From the NCBI RefSeq assembly GCF_000225825.1, contig NZ_AGBX01000007.1, forward strand, positions 310,001 to 374,000: a stretch of DNA of 64,000 nucleotides. Reading direction: 5' to 3'. This document shows positions 34,658 to 44,164 of the stretch, in pieces. The notes below the pieces were generated by a model, which saw only the letters and a list, made by a program, of their open reading frames with translations, searched no databases and was not told where the DNA came from. Origin of the DNA: Brachybacterium squillarum M-6-3 (GTDB taxonomy: Bacteria > Actinomycetota > Actinomycetes > Actinomycetales > Dermabacteraceae). Position 1 is the first letter of the stretch, and every line of letters starts with the position of its first letter. Position numbers and translations under genes: made by a program.

Positions 34658-36625
34658 TCAATCGCCCGGCGCGCGCAGCGCGCGACGCTTCTCCTGCACC
34701 TGGGCGAGGCGGCCCAGGATTTCCTGGTAGCGCTCCGGATCGGAGGGGTCGGTGCGCTGCAGACGCTGCTTGAGCACCGAGTACTCCCGGGTGATGGACA
34801 GCTCGGAGAGCCGGTTCAGCAGCGAGGAGGCGAGCCGCGCCAGGCCCTCCTCGTCCCGGGCCGGGAGGTCCAGGTTGGCGATCTCCACCACCAGCGGCCG
34901 CACCGTCTCCCCCGCCACCTCGAGCACCTGCTCCAGGTAGCGGGCCGGGCGCAGCTCGCCGGCCACGGCGTCCAGCAGGGTGCCGGCCGCGAGCATCACG
35001 TCCCACACCCCCTGCAGGGCGGGCACGTGGAAGGCGTCGTCGGGCAGGGCACCGACCTTGTCCGCGTCCAGCAGGGCGGGGGCCTGCAGCATCACGGCGA
35101 GGGACTGCATCTCCACCTGGCCCACCGGGTCGCGGGGGCTGACCACATCGGCCAGCCGCGCCATCGGCAGCACCTCGGGGGCCTCGCCCCGGCCGGGCTC
35201 GGCGGGGTCGCGGCGGTGGCTGGGCTCCTCGGCGTGGCGGCCGGAGCGGCCCTCGCTGCGGGCGGCGTCGTGCACGGCCCGCAGCACGGTGCGCTCGTCC
35301 ATGCCCAGCCAGCCGGCCAGGCGCCGCGCGTACTCGGGGCGCATCGCCCGGTCGCGGATCCGCGCCACCACCGGCGCCGCCATCCGCAGCGCAGTCACCT
35401 GACCCTCCACGGTGTCGAGATCCACCTGAGAGATGGCGGTGCGGATCGCGAACTCGAACAGCGGACGACGGGTCTCCACCAGGTCCACCACGGCCTGATC
35501 GCCCTGGGCGATCCGCAGGTCGCAGGGGTCCATGCCGCTGGGCTCGACCGCCACGTAGGTCTGGGCGACGAAGCGCTGGTCCTCCTCGAAGGCGCGCAGG
35601 GCGGCCTTCTGCCCGGCGGCGTCGCCGTCGAAGGTGAACACGACCTCCCCGCCCATGCCGCGTCCGTCGGCGTTCAGCCGCAGCCCCGAATTCGGGTTGG
35701 AGTCACCCATCACCCGGCGCACGATCTTCACGTGGTCCGCGCCGAAAGCGGTGCCGCAGGAGGCCACGGCGGTGCCCACCCCGGCCAGGTGCGCGGCCAT
35801 CACGTCGGTGTAGCCCTCGACGACGACCACCCGGTGCTCGCTGGCGATCTGCTTGCGCGCCAGGTCCAGGCCGTAGAGCACGGAGGACTTGTGGTAGATG
35901 GCGGTCTCGGGGGTGTTGAGGTACTTGGGGCCCTGGTCGTCCTCGAACAGGCGCCGGGCTCCGAAGCCGATGGTGTTGCCGGTGATGTCGCGGATCGGCC
36001 AGATCAGGCGGCCGCGGAAGCGGTCGTACACTCCGCGCTGCCCCTGCGAGACCATGCCGGAGGCCACCAGCTCCTGCTCGGTGAAGCCGCGGTCGCGCAG
36101 CACTTTGGTGATCGCGTCCCAGCCCTGCGGGGCGAAGCCGACGCCGAAGCGCTCGGCGGCCTCGCGGTCGAAACCGCGCTCGGTGAGGAAGCGACGGCCG
36201 ATCTCCGCGGCGGGCGTGCCGAGCTGCTCGCGGTAGAACTCCTCGGCGATGGCGTGGGCGTCCAGCAGCCGACGCCGGGTGCCGAAGTCGGGGCGGTCGC
36301 CCTGGCCGCCGCCGGACTCCTCGTAGTGCAGCTGCACGCCGTAGCGGCCGGCGAGCATCTCGACGGCCTCGACGAAGCTGAGGTGGTCGATCTTCTGCAC
36401 GAAGGCGATCACGTCGCCGCCCTCGCCGCAGCCGAAGCAGTGCCACTGCCCCAGCTGGGGGCGGATGTTGAAGGAGGGGGTCTTCTCGTCGTGGAAGGGG
36501 CACAGGCCCTTCATCGAGCCGATGCCCGCGGTGCGCAGGGTGACGTGCTCGCCCACCACCTCGTCCAGACGGGCCTTCTCGCGCACCAGCTCCACGTCGG
36601 CGCGGCGGATCAGTCCCTGGGCCAT
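34658..36625 (-). CDS. dnaG: DNA primase
   Basis: Makes RNA primers for DNA replication. The 655-aa protein has the zinc-binding domain (CPFHDEKTPSF then CFGCGEGGD, residues about 42-70), the TOPRIM motif VVVEGYTDVMAAH near 265 and FTFDGDAAGQKAALRAF near 330, and a C-terminal DnaB-binding region ending in EKRRALRAPGD. The ATG start lies just downstream of dgt. dnaG-dgt pairs are common in actinobacteria. Confidence 0.96.
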   Translation of the reverse strand: MAQGLIRRADVELVREKARLDEVVGEHVTLRTAGIGSMKGLCPFHDEKTPSFNIRPQLGQWHCFGCGEGGDVIAFVQKIDHLSFVEAVEMLAGRYGVQLHYEESGGGQGDRPDFGTRRRLLDAHAIAEEFYREQLGTPAAEIGRRFLTERGFDREAAERFGVGFAPQGWDAITKVLRDRGFTEQELVASGMVSQGQRGVYDRFRGRLIWPIRDITGNTIGFGARRLFEDDQGPKYLNTPETAIYHKSSVLYGLDLARKQIASEHRVVVVEGYTDVMAAHLAGVGTAVASCGTAFGADHVKIVRRVMGDSNPNSGLRLNADGRGMGGEVVFTFDGDAAGQKAALRAFEEDQRFVAQTYVAVEPSGMDPCDLRIAQGDQAVVDLVETRRPLFEFAIRTAISQVDLDTVEGQVTALRMAAPVVARIRDRAMRPEYARRLAGWLGMDERTVLRAVHDAARSEGRSGRHAEEPSHRRDPAEPGRGEAPEVLPMARLADVVSPRDPVGQVEMQSLAVMLQAPALLDADKVGALPDDAFHVPALQGVWDVMLAAGTLLDAVAGELRPARYLEQVLEVAGETVRPLVVEIANLDLPARDEEGLARLASSLLNRLSELSITREYSVLKQRLQRTDPSDPERYQEILGRLAQVQEKRRALRAPGD

Positions 36626-36629
36626 CGGC

Positions 36630-37958
36630 TCACAGCTCCGATCCCAGGCCGGGCAGCGGGGTGTCCGCGGCGGTGACGTGGGTGGCCGCGCGGTCGAACA
36701 GCGCCTCGTGCAGGCGCCGGGCGGTGACGTCGGTGTAGGAGGCGATCTGGTCGACGATCACCCGACGGCGGGCGTCGTCGTCCGCCGCGGCGTCCCACAG
36801 CTCGGCGAACAGCGGGCTGAGGTGCGTGGTGCCGGTGTTCCACAGCTGCGCGTACAGGCCGCGGATGATCTCCTCCTGCTGCTCGTAGACGGGCTGCTGG
36901 CCGGCGGAGCTCATCACGTAGGCGGCGGCGAGGCCCTTCAGCACGGCGATCTCCAGCCGGGTCTGCTCGGGCAGCACCGCCTCGCCGCGGTAGCGGGAGA
37001 GCGGGCCGCCGCCGTGGGCTTCGCGGGTGGCGGTGACCACGGCGCGGGTGAAGCGGCCGATGAGCTGGCTGGTCATGTCCTTGAGGGCGGCGGCGGAGCG
37101 CATGTCGCCGCGGAACTCGGGCAGCCAGGACGGCTCGGCCTCCAGTCGGGACAGCGCCAGGTCGAGGGCGTCGATGCTCTCCCCGGGCATGTACCAGTCC
37201 TGCACGACGTACAGGGCGGCGGCGCGCTCCATCGGGTCGCCGAGGCGGCGCAGGTCCAGGGTGCCGCCGGTGACGGCGTCCTCCACGTCGTGCACGGAGT
37301 AGGCGATGTCGTCGGCGAGGTCCATCACCTGCGCCTCGAAGCACTTGCGGCCGGGGACGGCGCCCTCGCGGGCCCAGCGGTACACGTCGGCGTCGTCGGC
37401 GTAGGCGCCGAACTTCGGGGAGGCAGGGTCGGGGCCCTCCCCGCGCATCCACGGGTACTTGATGGCGGCGTCGACGCCGGCGCGGGTGAGGTTCAGCCCA
37501 TAGGGCCGGCCCTCCCCCAGCAGCTTCGGCTCCAGGCGGGTGAGCAGGCGCAGGGTCTGGGCGTTGCCCTCGAAGCCGCCGAAGTCGCCGGCCAGGGCGT
37601 CGAGCACCTTCTCGCCGTTGTGGCCGAAGGGCGGGTGGCCGAGGTCGTGGGAGAGGCAGGCGGCGTCGACCACGTCGGGGTCGCAGCCCAGCTCCGCGCC
37701 GATGTCGCGGCCCACCTGCGCCACCTCGAGGGAGTGGGTGAGGCGGGTGCGCACGAAGTCGTCGGAGCCGGCGCCGAGCACCTGGGTCTTCGCGCCCAGG
37801 CGGCGCAGTGCCGAGGAGTGCAGCACCCGCGCGCGATCGCGCTGGAAGGGGGTTCGCGACTGGGATTTGGGCGGCTCGGGGCCGAAGCGGTCGAGGTCGG
37901 CGAGGGTGTACCCGGCGGGTTGGGCCGCGGCCAGGTCGTCGGTGGCGTCGAGGGTCAT
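36630..37958 (-). CDS. dgt: Deoxyguanosinetriphosphate triphosphohydrolase-like protein
   Basis: Hydrolyses dNTPs to nucleosides and triphosphate; 442-aa HD-domain protein. The metal ligands are seen in RTRLTHSLEVAQVGRDIG (His) and ACLSHDLGHPPFGHNGEKVL (His-Asp), with VMDLADDIAYSVHDVEDAV further on. The ATG at 37958 lies four bases after the dusB stop; the upstream in-frame extension is inside dusB. It precedes dnaG by four bases, so dusB-dgt-dnaG form one operon. Confidence 0.93.
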   Translation of the reverse strand: MTLDATDDLAAAQPAGYTLADLDRFGPEPPKSQSRTPFQRDRARVLHSSALRRLGAKTQVLGAGSDDFVRTRLTHSLEVAQVGRDIGAELGCDPDVVDAACLSHDLGHPPFGHNGEKVLDALAGDFGGFEGNAQTLRLLTRLEPKLLGEGRPYGLNLTRAGVDAAIKYPWMRGEGPDPASPKFGAYADDADVYRWAREGAVPGRKCFEAQVMDLADDIAYSVHDVEDAVTGGTLDLRRLGDPMERAAALYVVQDWYMPGESIDALDLALSRLEAEPSWLPEFRGDMRSAAALKDMTSQLIGRFTRAVVTATREAHGGGPLSRYRGEAVLPEQTRLEIAVLKGLAAAYVMSSAGQQPVYEQQEEIIRGLYAQLWNTGTTHLSPLFAELWDAAADDDARRRVIVDQIASYTDVTARRLHEALFDRAATHVTAADTPLPGLGSEL

Positions 37959-37962
37959 CTGC

Positions 37963-39177
37963 TCAGCCGCCCGAGGTGTCCAGCTCGGCCTCGTGCAGGC
38001 GCGCACGGTGCTCCTCGCTCAGCTCCCGGGAATCCATCCAGCCCTCGGGGCAGACGGCGCGCTTGGGGGTGCCGGCGCGGCCGCGCGGGCCCTCGACGGC
38101 GGCGCCCGGGTAGGGCGAGTCCCCGTCCAGCTCGGCGAGCTTCGCGTCGAGGTCGGCGAGGGATTCCATGGTCGCCAGGCGGTGGCGCATCTCCCCGCCG
38201 ACGGGGTAGCCCTTGAAATACCAGGCGACGTGCTTGCGCAGGTCGCGGAGGCCGCGGCCCTCGTCCTCGAAGAACTCGACCAGCAATTCGGCGTGACGGC
38301 GCACGGTGGCGGCGACGTCCCCGAGGGTGGGGCGCACCCGGTCGTCCAGGCCCGCGAAGCCCGCGGCGAGGTCGGCGAACAGCCAGGGGCGGCCCTGGCA
38401 GCCGCGGCCCACCACGACGCCGTCGCAGCCGGTCTGCTCCATCATCTCGATGGCGTCCTCGGCGGACCAGATGTCGCCGTTGCCCAGCACGGGGATGTCG
38501 GTGACCAGGTCCTTCAGCTCGGCGATGGCGTCCCAGCGGGCGGTGCCGGAGTAGTGCTGGACCACGGTGCGGCCGTGCAGGGCGATCGCGGCGGCCCCGA
38601 CCTCCTGGGCGATCAGCCCGGCGTCGCGGAAGGTGACGTGCTCGTCGTCGATGCCGATGCGGGTCTTCACGGTGACGGGCACGTCGCCGGCGGCCTCCAC
38701 GGCGCCGCGGACGATGCGGGTGAACAGCTCCTGCTTCCAGGGCAGTACCCCGCCTCCGCCGCGACGGGTGACCTTGGGGACGGGGCAGCCGAAGTTCAGG
38801 TCGATGTGGTCGGCCTTGTCCCGCTCGACCAGCATCTCCACGGCGCGGCGCACGGTGGCGGGGTCCACCCCGTACAGCTGCACCGAGCGGGGGGTCTCCC
38901 GCTCCCCCATCGTCACCAGGCGCCAGGACTCGCGATGGTCCTCCACCAGCGCCCGCGAGGTCACCATCTCGGAGACGTACAGGCCGCCGTCGTCGGCGGA
39001 GTGGCGCGCACCGAACTCGCGGCACAGCAGCCGGAAGGCCATGTTGGTGATCCCGGCCATCGGCGCCAGCACGACGGGGGTGTCGATGGTGTGGGGACCG
39101 ATGGTGAGGGTGCGACGCGCCGGACGCGCGGCGGCGTCGGAGTCGGTGGCGGGCGGGGTCGGGTCCAGGAGCGTCAT
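37963..39177 (-). CDS. dusB: tRNA-dihydrouridine synthase
   Basis: FMN enzyme (404 aa) that reduces uridines in tRNA. TIM-barrel motifs: VVLAPMAGITNMAFR, the catalytic cysteine in LNFGCPVPKVTRRGGG (about residue 132), VKTRIG, ALHGRT and VLGNGDIWS followed by GRGCQGRPW. The N-terminal 25 residues are a poorly conserved lead (DPTPPATDSDAAARP). First gene of the dusB-dgt-dnaG operon. Confidence 0.93.
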   Translation of the reverse strand: MTLLDPTPPATDSDAAARPARRTLTIGPHTIDTPVVLAPMAGITNMAFRLLCREFGARHSADDGGLYVSEMVTSRALVEDHRESWRLVTMGERETPRSVQLYGVDPATVRRAVEMLVERDKADHIDLNFGCPVPKVTRRGGGGVLPWKQELFTRIVRGAVEAAGDVPVTVKTRIGIDDEHVTFRDAGLIAQEVGAAAIALHGRTVVQHYSGTARWDAIAELKDLVTDIPVLGNGDIWSAEDAIEMMEQTGCDGVVVGRGCQGRPWLFADLAAGFAGLDDRVRPTLGDVAATVRRHAELLVEFFEDEGRGLRDLRKHVAWYFKGYPVGGEMRHRLATMESLADLDAKLAELDGDSPYPGAAVEGPRGRAGTPKRAVCPEGWMDSRELSEEHRARLHEAELDTSGG

Positions 39178-39279
39178 CGTCCCGCGATTCTCCCACCTCG
39201 GCGCACCGGCCGGGAGGCTCGCCGGGCGTGATGTGCATCGGGCCGGACCTCAGCCAGGCCATGCTCCTAGGATTGGCCC

Positions 39280-39609
39280 ATGCCGCAGGTCGTCGCCTCC
39301 GTCGAGGTCCCCGTCCCTCCCGCGGTGGCCTATGCGGTCTCGCAGACCCACGGGGAGGTGCGAAGGCGCTGGGACGTGTTCATCCGGGCCCAGCGCTTCC
39401 CGGATGGCGCCGAGCAGCCCGCCCGCGGCTGCGAGGATCCGGTGGTGCTCGCCGCCGCCGCGGCCGACCGGCGCGCCCGAGGCGAGGAGGCGCGCCCCGG
39501 CCGAGCTCCCCTTCCCCGCCGCGACCCGGGGACACTCGTCCCGCCTGCCTCCTCGATCCGCCCGGAGACTGGGACAGGCACCACCCCACTCCCAGGAGAT
39601 CCGCCATGA
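39280..39609 (+). pseudogene. Remnant of an SRPBCC/polyketide cyclase-like gene
   Basis: The first about 50 codons read like the start of an SRPBCC protein: VVASVEVPVPPAVAYAV, then EVRRRWDVFIRAQRFPDGAEQPARG. From about base 39430 the frame turns into arginine- and alanine-rich, non-domain sequence and stops four bases past the start of the next gene. The domain normally spans about 140 residues, so most is missing. I read it as a truncated gene whose 3' part was lost. Confidence 0.55.
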
Positions 39610-40679
39610 GCGACACCCCCGCCTCCGCCCCCGGTCTCGGCATCGGCATGATCGCGCAAATCGAGCACGGCCGGGTGCGCGCCGAGGGCGACTCCCGCCG
39701 CAGCGACGCCCTCGCCGAGGGGATCGAGCTGTTCACCGCCGCCGAGGCGCTCGGCTACGACGTGGGCTACGTGCGCACCCGCCACCTGCAGGACACCCTC
39801 GCCTCCCCGCTGCTGTTCCTCGCGGCGCTCGGCCAGCGGGTGACACGGATGCAGCTCGGCACCGCCGTGATCCCGCTGCGCTTCGAGAACCCGGCGCGGC
39901 TGGCCGAGGACCTCGCCACCTGCGACCTGCTGCTGGGCGGACGCCTCCGCGCGGGCCTCAGCTCCGGATACTCCTCGCGCGACACGATGTACGCCGGGGC
40001 CTACGGGACGGTGCGCGGAGGCGTGGGCGACCACGTGGACCGCGTGCTCTCCCGGCTGCTGTCGTTGGTCGACGGCGAGGTCGTCTCCCACGCGGACGCC
40101 CACATCGAGGGGGTCGACGCCGGCACTCCGCTGCAGATCCGACCCCAGGTGCCCGGACTCCGCTCCCGCCTGTCCTACGGGGCGGCGTCCCCGCAACGCG
40201 CCGCCTCGATCGGCTCCCGCGGCATGGGCCTGCAGCTGGCGACGATGGCGCTGGACGACGGCTCCGGCCGCTCCTTCGAGACCCTCCAACTCGACGCTCT
40301 GCACGCCTACCGCGAGGCCTCCCGCGCCGCCGGGCACGGCGAGGGCACCGTGATGGTCTCCCGGCAGATGCTGCCGGTCGCGACCGAGGAGGAGATCGAG
40401 CGCTACGTGTCGCTGATCCCGCGCGAGCGCTCGGCCACCCCCGGCACCACCGGCGAGTACCGCGGCCGGGAGATCGGCGGGCAGGGCGCCGTCTACGGCC
40501 CGGTGATCATCGACGACCCGAGCGTGGTCGCCCAGTACCTGATGGCCGACGCCGTGGTGCGCGAGGCCGATGAGCTGACCCTGGTGCTGCCCTTCGGCGC
40601 CTCCCTGGACGAGCAGCGGGGCGTGCTGACCACTTTCGCCGAGCAGGTCGTGCCCCACCTGGTGGCAGGCGGCCTCTGA
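39606..40679 (+). CDS. LLM-class flavin-dependent oxidoreductase
   Basis: Luciferase-like monooxygenase of 357 aa, using reduced flavin (FMN or F420); substrate unknown. Family features: GIELFTAAEALGYDVGYVRTRHLQ, RMQLGTAVIPLRFENPARLAEDLA and GGRLRAGLSSGYSSRDT, followed by a C-terminal Gly-rich part. The ATG has CAGGAG nine bases upstream. It stands alone between an SRPBCC remnant and a large palindrome. No flavin reductase partner is adjacent. Confidence 0.87.
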   Translation: MSDTPASAPGLGIGMIAQIEHGRVRAEGDSRRSDALAEGIELFTAAEALGYDVGYVRTRHLQDTLASPLLFLAALGQRVTRMQLGTAVIPLRFENPARLAEDLATCDLLLGGRLRAGLSSGYSSRDTMYAGAYGTVRGGVGDHVDRVLSRLLSLVDGEVVSHADAHIEGVDAGTPLQIRPQVPGLRSRLSYGAASPQRAASIGSRGMGLQLATMALDDGSGRSFETLQLDALHAYREASRAAGHGEGTVMVSRQMLPVATEEEIERYVSLIPRERSATPGTTGEYRGREIGGQGAVYGPVIIDDPSVVAQYLMADAVVREADELTLVLPFGASLDEQRGVLTTFAEQVVPHLVAGGL

Positions 40680-40722
40680 GCCACGGGCCGATCACCCCGC
40701 AGCGACCTCTGGTCACCGGGCC

Positions 40723-40800
40723 CGTACACAGACCTGGCCGTGGTGGTAGGCAGCCTGCACATGTGCAGGTCGGCTACCACCACGGCCAGGTTTGTGCACG
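40723..40800. repeat. 78-bp near-perfect palindrome between convergent genes
   Basis: Arms 40723-40761 and 40762-40800 match at about 34 of 39 positions. The outer 18 bases (40732-40749 with 40774-40791) and the central 16 bases (CCTGCACATGTGCAGG, 40754-40769) are exact. It lies between the 3' ends of the LLM gene (plus) and glyS (minus), so it can act as a bidirectional terminator, but its arms are far longer than nearby terminators. Confidence 0.8.
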
Positions 40801-40832
40801 CCGGCCGGGGTGACCCGGGGGCGCGGGGAGAC

Positions 40833-42224
40833 TCAGGCGCCGAGCAGGCGCGCGGCGAGATAGGACTCGACCTGGTCCAGGGCCACCCGCTCCTGCGCCA
40901 TGGTGTCGCGCTCGCGGATGGTGACGGCCTGGTCGGTGGCGGTCTCGAAGTCCACCGTGATGCAGAACGGGGTCCCGATCTCGTCCTGGCGGCGGTAGCG
41001 GCGACCGATGGCCTGGGAGACGTCCATCTCCACGTTCCAGTGTTTGCGCAGCCGGTCGGCGAGCTCGCTGGCGCGGGGCACCAGGTCCTCGCTCTTGGAC
41101 AGCGGCAGCACCGCGGCCTTCACCGGCGCCAGGCGCGGATCGAGCTTCAGCACGGTCCGGACGTCCACGCCGCCCTTGGTGTTGGGGGCCTCGTCCTCGC
41201 TGTAGGCATCGATGAGGAAGGCCATCATCGAGCGGGTCAGGCCGAAGCTGGGCTCGATCACGTAGGGGGTGTAGCGCTCGTTCGCGGCCTGGTCGAAGTA
41301 CTGCATCTTCGTGCCGGAGGCCTCGGTGTGCGCGCCGAGGTCGAAGTCGGTGCGGTTCGCGACGCCCATCAGCTCGCCCCACTCGGAGCCCTGGAAGCCG
41401 AAGCGGTACTCGAGGTCGATGGTGCCGTCGGAGTAGTGGGCGCGCTCCTCCTCCGGCACGTCGAAGCGGCGCATGTTGTCCGGGTCGATGCCGAGGTCCA
41501 CGAACCAGTTCCAGCAGTCCTCCACCCAGCGGTCGAACCACTCCTGGGCGTCCGCCGGCGGGGTGAAGAACTCGATCTCCATCTGCTCGAACTCGCGGGT
41601 GCGGAAGATGAAGTTGCCGGGGGTGATCTCGTTGCGGAACGCCTTGCCGACCTGGCCGATGCCGAAGGGCGGCTTCTGGCGGGCGGCGGTGACGACGTTC
41701 AGGAAGTTGGTGAAGATGCCCTGGGCGGTCTCGGGGCGCAGGTAGTGCAGGCCCGACTCATTGTCCACGGCGCCGAGGTAGGTCTTCATCAGGCCGGAGA
41801 ACTGCTGGGGCTCGGTGTACTCGCCGCGGGTGCCGCAGCTCGGGCAGGGCACCTCGGCCAGGCCGCCCTCGGGGGCGCGGCCCTTGCGCTCGGTGAACTC
41901 CTCGATGAGGTGGTCCTCGCGGAAGCGGGCATGGCAGTTCCTGCACTCCACCAGCGGGTCGGTGAAGGTCGCGACGTGCCCGGAGGCCTCCCACACCTTG
42001 GTGGGCAGGATGACGGAGGAGTCCAGGCCCACCATGTCGGCGCGGCCCTGCACGAAGGTGCGCCACCACTGCTTCTTGATGTTCTCCTTCAGCTCCACGC
42101 CGAGGGGACCGTAGTCCCAGGCCGAACGGGTTCCGCCGTAGATCTCACCCGCGGGGAACACGAAGCCGCGCTTCTTGGCGAGGGCGATGACGGTGTCCAG
42201 CGTGCTGGCGGGGGCCTTGGCCAC
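40833..42224 (-). CDS. glyS: Glycyl-tRNA synthetase, dimeric type
   Basis: Charges tRNA-Gly. Single-chain class II enzyme of 463 aa: motif [22 protein letters not shown] near the N-terminus, zinc-like cysteines in [10 protein letters not shown] and [10 protein letters not shown], motif 2 [13 protein letters not shown] with [14 protein letters not shown], and motif 3 [14 protein letters not shown]. The start is the GTG at 42224, with AGGAG eight bases upstream; the frame runs further upstream but through the znuA antiframe. Confidence 0.95.
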   Translation of the reverse strand: MAKAPASTLDTVIALAKKRGFVFPAGEIYGGTRSAWDYGPLGVELKENIKKQWWRTFVQGRADMVGLDSSVILPTKVWEASGHVATFTDPLVECRNCHARFREDHLIEEFTERKGRAPEGGLAEVPCPSCGTRGEYTEPQQFSGLMKTYLGAVDNESGLHYLRPETAQGIFTNFLNVVTAARQKPPFGIGQVGKAFRNEITPGNFIFRTREFEQMEIEFFTPPADAQEWFDRWVEDCWNWFVDLGIDPDNMRRFDVPEEERAHYSDGTIDLEYRFGFQGSEWGELMGVANRTDFDLGAHTEASGTKMQYFDQAANERYTPYVIEPSFGLTRSMMAFLIDAYSEDEAPNTKGGVDVRTVLKLDPRLAPVKAAVLPLSKSEDLVPRASELADRLRKHWNVEMDVSQAIGRRYRRQDEIGTPFCITVDFETATDQAVTIRERDTMAQERVALDQVESYLAARLLGA

Positions 42225-42381
42225 GGGGATGCTCCTGGTGACGGGGTCGGTCGAACCCGGCCAGCATATCCAGCGGCCCGGCCTCCCGAGCGGGAGCACG
42301 CCCGGGACGCCCCGGGCTGTGAGCGTGCGCACCGTCGGGCCGCCACACGGGGCCGGAATTTGCTCCCGACCCACCCGCTGG

Positions 42382-42396
42382 TGAGAATGATTGTCA
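42382..42396. promoter_or_regulatory. Zur-type operator at the znuA start
   Basis: TGAGAAT-G-ATTGTCA is a 7-1-7 inverted repeat with one mismatch, the shape of Zur/Fur boxes (core AATGATT). It overlaps the first codons of znuA and sits in front of an operon that also encodes a Fur-family regulator. Zinc-loaded Zur bound here would block transcription. Confidence 0.75.
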
Positions 42397-43364
42397 TGTC
42401 CTCCGATCGTGCATCCCTCGCCACCCCGTCCCGCCGCACCCTGTTCTCCCTCGCCGGGGTCGGTCTCAGCGCCGGTCTCCTGGCCGCCTGCGGCGACAGC
42501 GGCACCGCGGGCGAGGCCGACACCCCGGTCGTGGTCACCGGCTGCTACCCGATGGAGTACCTGGTGGCGCAGGTCGCCGGGGACGCCGTCTCCATCACCC
42601 AGCTCGCCAAGCCCGGGGCGGACGCCCACGGCGTGGAGCTCTCCGTGCAGCAGACCCTGGAGATCCAGGGGGCCGCCCTCGTCGTCCAGATCCCCGGCCT
42701 GCAGACCGCGCTGGACGACGCGATCGCCTCCGAGGACGGCGACAACGTGCTGGACGTGTCCACCGTCGTGACCCAGCTCGGCTCCGACGGCGAGGACGCC
42801 CATTCCCACGCCGAGGAGGAGGGCGAGGAGGAGCACGACCACGAGGCCGGCGCCGACGACCCGCACCTCTGGCACGACCCCGTGCGGATGGCCGACATCG
42901 GCGACGCCATCGCCGAACGGCTGGGCGAGGTGCTTCCGGACAGTGCCGGGACCTTCACCGAGAACGCCGCCACGCTGCGCACGACCCTGGAGGAGCTCGA
43001 CGCGGAGCTCGCCGAGGATTTCGGGGCCGTCGACGGCAGCCGCACCTTCATCACCAGCCACACCGCCTTCGGCTACCTCGCCGAGCGCTACGACCTCCGC
43101 CAGGTCGGCATCACCGGCGTGGACCCGGAGACGGAGCCCTCCCCCAGCCGCCTGCTCGAGCTGGAGCAGGTCGTCGAGGACGAGGGCGTGAGCACCATCT
43201 TCTTCGAGACCACCGCGAGCCCCGAGGTCGCGCAGACCCTCGCCGACAACGTCGGCGTCGAGGCCGCGGAGCTGGACAACCTCGAGACCCAGCTCCGCGA
43301 GGACGCCGACTATCCTCAGGTGATGCGCGAGAACGCCGCCGCCCTGCTCGAGAGCTGGGCCTGA
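42396..43364 (+). CDS. znuA: Zinc ABC transporter substrate-binding lipoprotein
   Basis: Captures zinc (possibly manganese) outside the cell for import. The 322-aa protein has a twin-arginine-like signal ([21 protein letters not shown]) with lipobox LLAAC. Metal ligands of the cluster 9 family follow: His in [18 protein letters not shown] and [10 protein letters not shown] His/Glu-rich loop ([19 protein letters not shown]) typical of zinc rather than manganese proteins lies before the second ligand. The start may be ATG 42396 or ATG 42387; neither has a ribosome site, so the mRNA may be leaderless. First gene of znuABC-zur. Confidence 0.92.
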   Translation: MSSDRASLATPSRRTLFSLAGVGLSAGLLAACGDSGTAGEADTPVVVTGCYPMEYLVAQVAGDAVSITQLAKPGADAHGVELSVQQTLEIQGAALVVQIPGLQTALDDAIASEDGDNVLDVSTVVTQLGSDGEDAHSHAEEEGEEEHDHEAGADDPHLWHDPVRMADIGDAIAERLGEVLPDSAGTFTENAATLRTTLEELDAELAEDFGAVDGSRTFITSHTAFGYLAERYDLRQVGITGVDPETEPSPSRLLELEQVVEDEGVSTIFFETTASPEVAQTLADNVGVEAAELDNLETQLREDADYPQVMRENAAALLESWA

Positions 43365-43369
43365 CCCGC

Positions 43370-44164
43370 ATGCGCCCAGACACCCCGCACTCCCCCGCGC
43401 CCGCGCAGCCCGGCGAGCCGCTGATCGAGACCCGGGACCTCTCCGTCACCCTCGGGGCCACCCCGGTGCTGCACGGTGTGGACCTGCGCATCGAAGCCGG
43501 GGAGATGGTCGCCCTGCTCGGCGCCAACGGCTCCGGCAAGTCCACCCTGCTGCGGGCCGTCCTCGGCGTCGAGCCGCCCACCGCCGGCAGCGCCCGCCTG
43601 TTCGGGGAGCCGGCACGCCGCGGCAGCGCCCACGACCGCCTGGGCTACGTCCCCCAGGACACCCCGGGCGCCGGCTCCATCCCCGCCACCGCCCGCGAGA
43701 CCGTCACCAGCGGGCTGCTGTGCTCCCACTCCTGGTTCCCGCGCCGCCGTGACCCGCGGGTGATGGAGGCACTGGAGGCGGTGGGCCTCGCCGACCTCGC
43801 CGACCGGCCGGTGCCGCGCATGTCCGGCGGCCAGCGCCGCCGGGTGATGATCGCCCGCGCCCTGGTGCGGCGCCCCGAGCTGCTGGTGCTCGACGAGCCC
43901 TTCGCCGGCATCGACCTGGCCACCCAGGACCAGGTGGCGGCCCTGTTCCGCGAGCTGGCCGCCGAGGGCACCACCATGCTGGTGGTGCTGCACGAGACCG
44001 GCGCCTTGGCCGGAAATCTCACCCGCGCCGTCGTCCTGGACCACGGCCGCGTGGTCCACGACGGCCCGCCCGAGCTGCGCCCGGCCCTCGACCCGGGCCA
44101 CGACCATGCCCTGCCCGCCGGGCACCTCGACGAATGCCTCGGACAGGAGATCCACCCGGCATGA
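43370..44164 (+). CDS. znuC: Zinc ABC transporter ATP-binding protein
   Basis: ATPase of the zinc importer, 264 aa. Walker [14 protein letters not shown] (about residue 55), signature [15 protein letters not shown], Walker [14 protein letters not shown] and switch histidine VVLHETG. Begins five bases after znuA. A short variable N-terminus ([16 protein letters not shown]) precedes the ABC core. Confidence 0.94.
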   Translation: MRPDTPHSPAPAQPGEPLIETRDLSVTLGATPVLHGVDLRIEAGEMVALLGANGSGKSTLLRAVLGVEPPTAGSARLFGEPARRGSAHDRLGYVPQDTPGAGSIPATARETVTSGLLCSHSWFPRRRDPRVMEALEAVGLADLADRPVPRMSGGQRRRVMIARALVRRPELLVLDEPFAGIDLATQDQVAALFRELAAEGTTMLVVLHETGALAGNLTRAVVLDHGRVVHDGPPELRPALDPGHDHALPAGHLDECLGQEIHPA

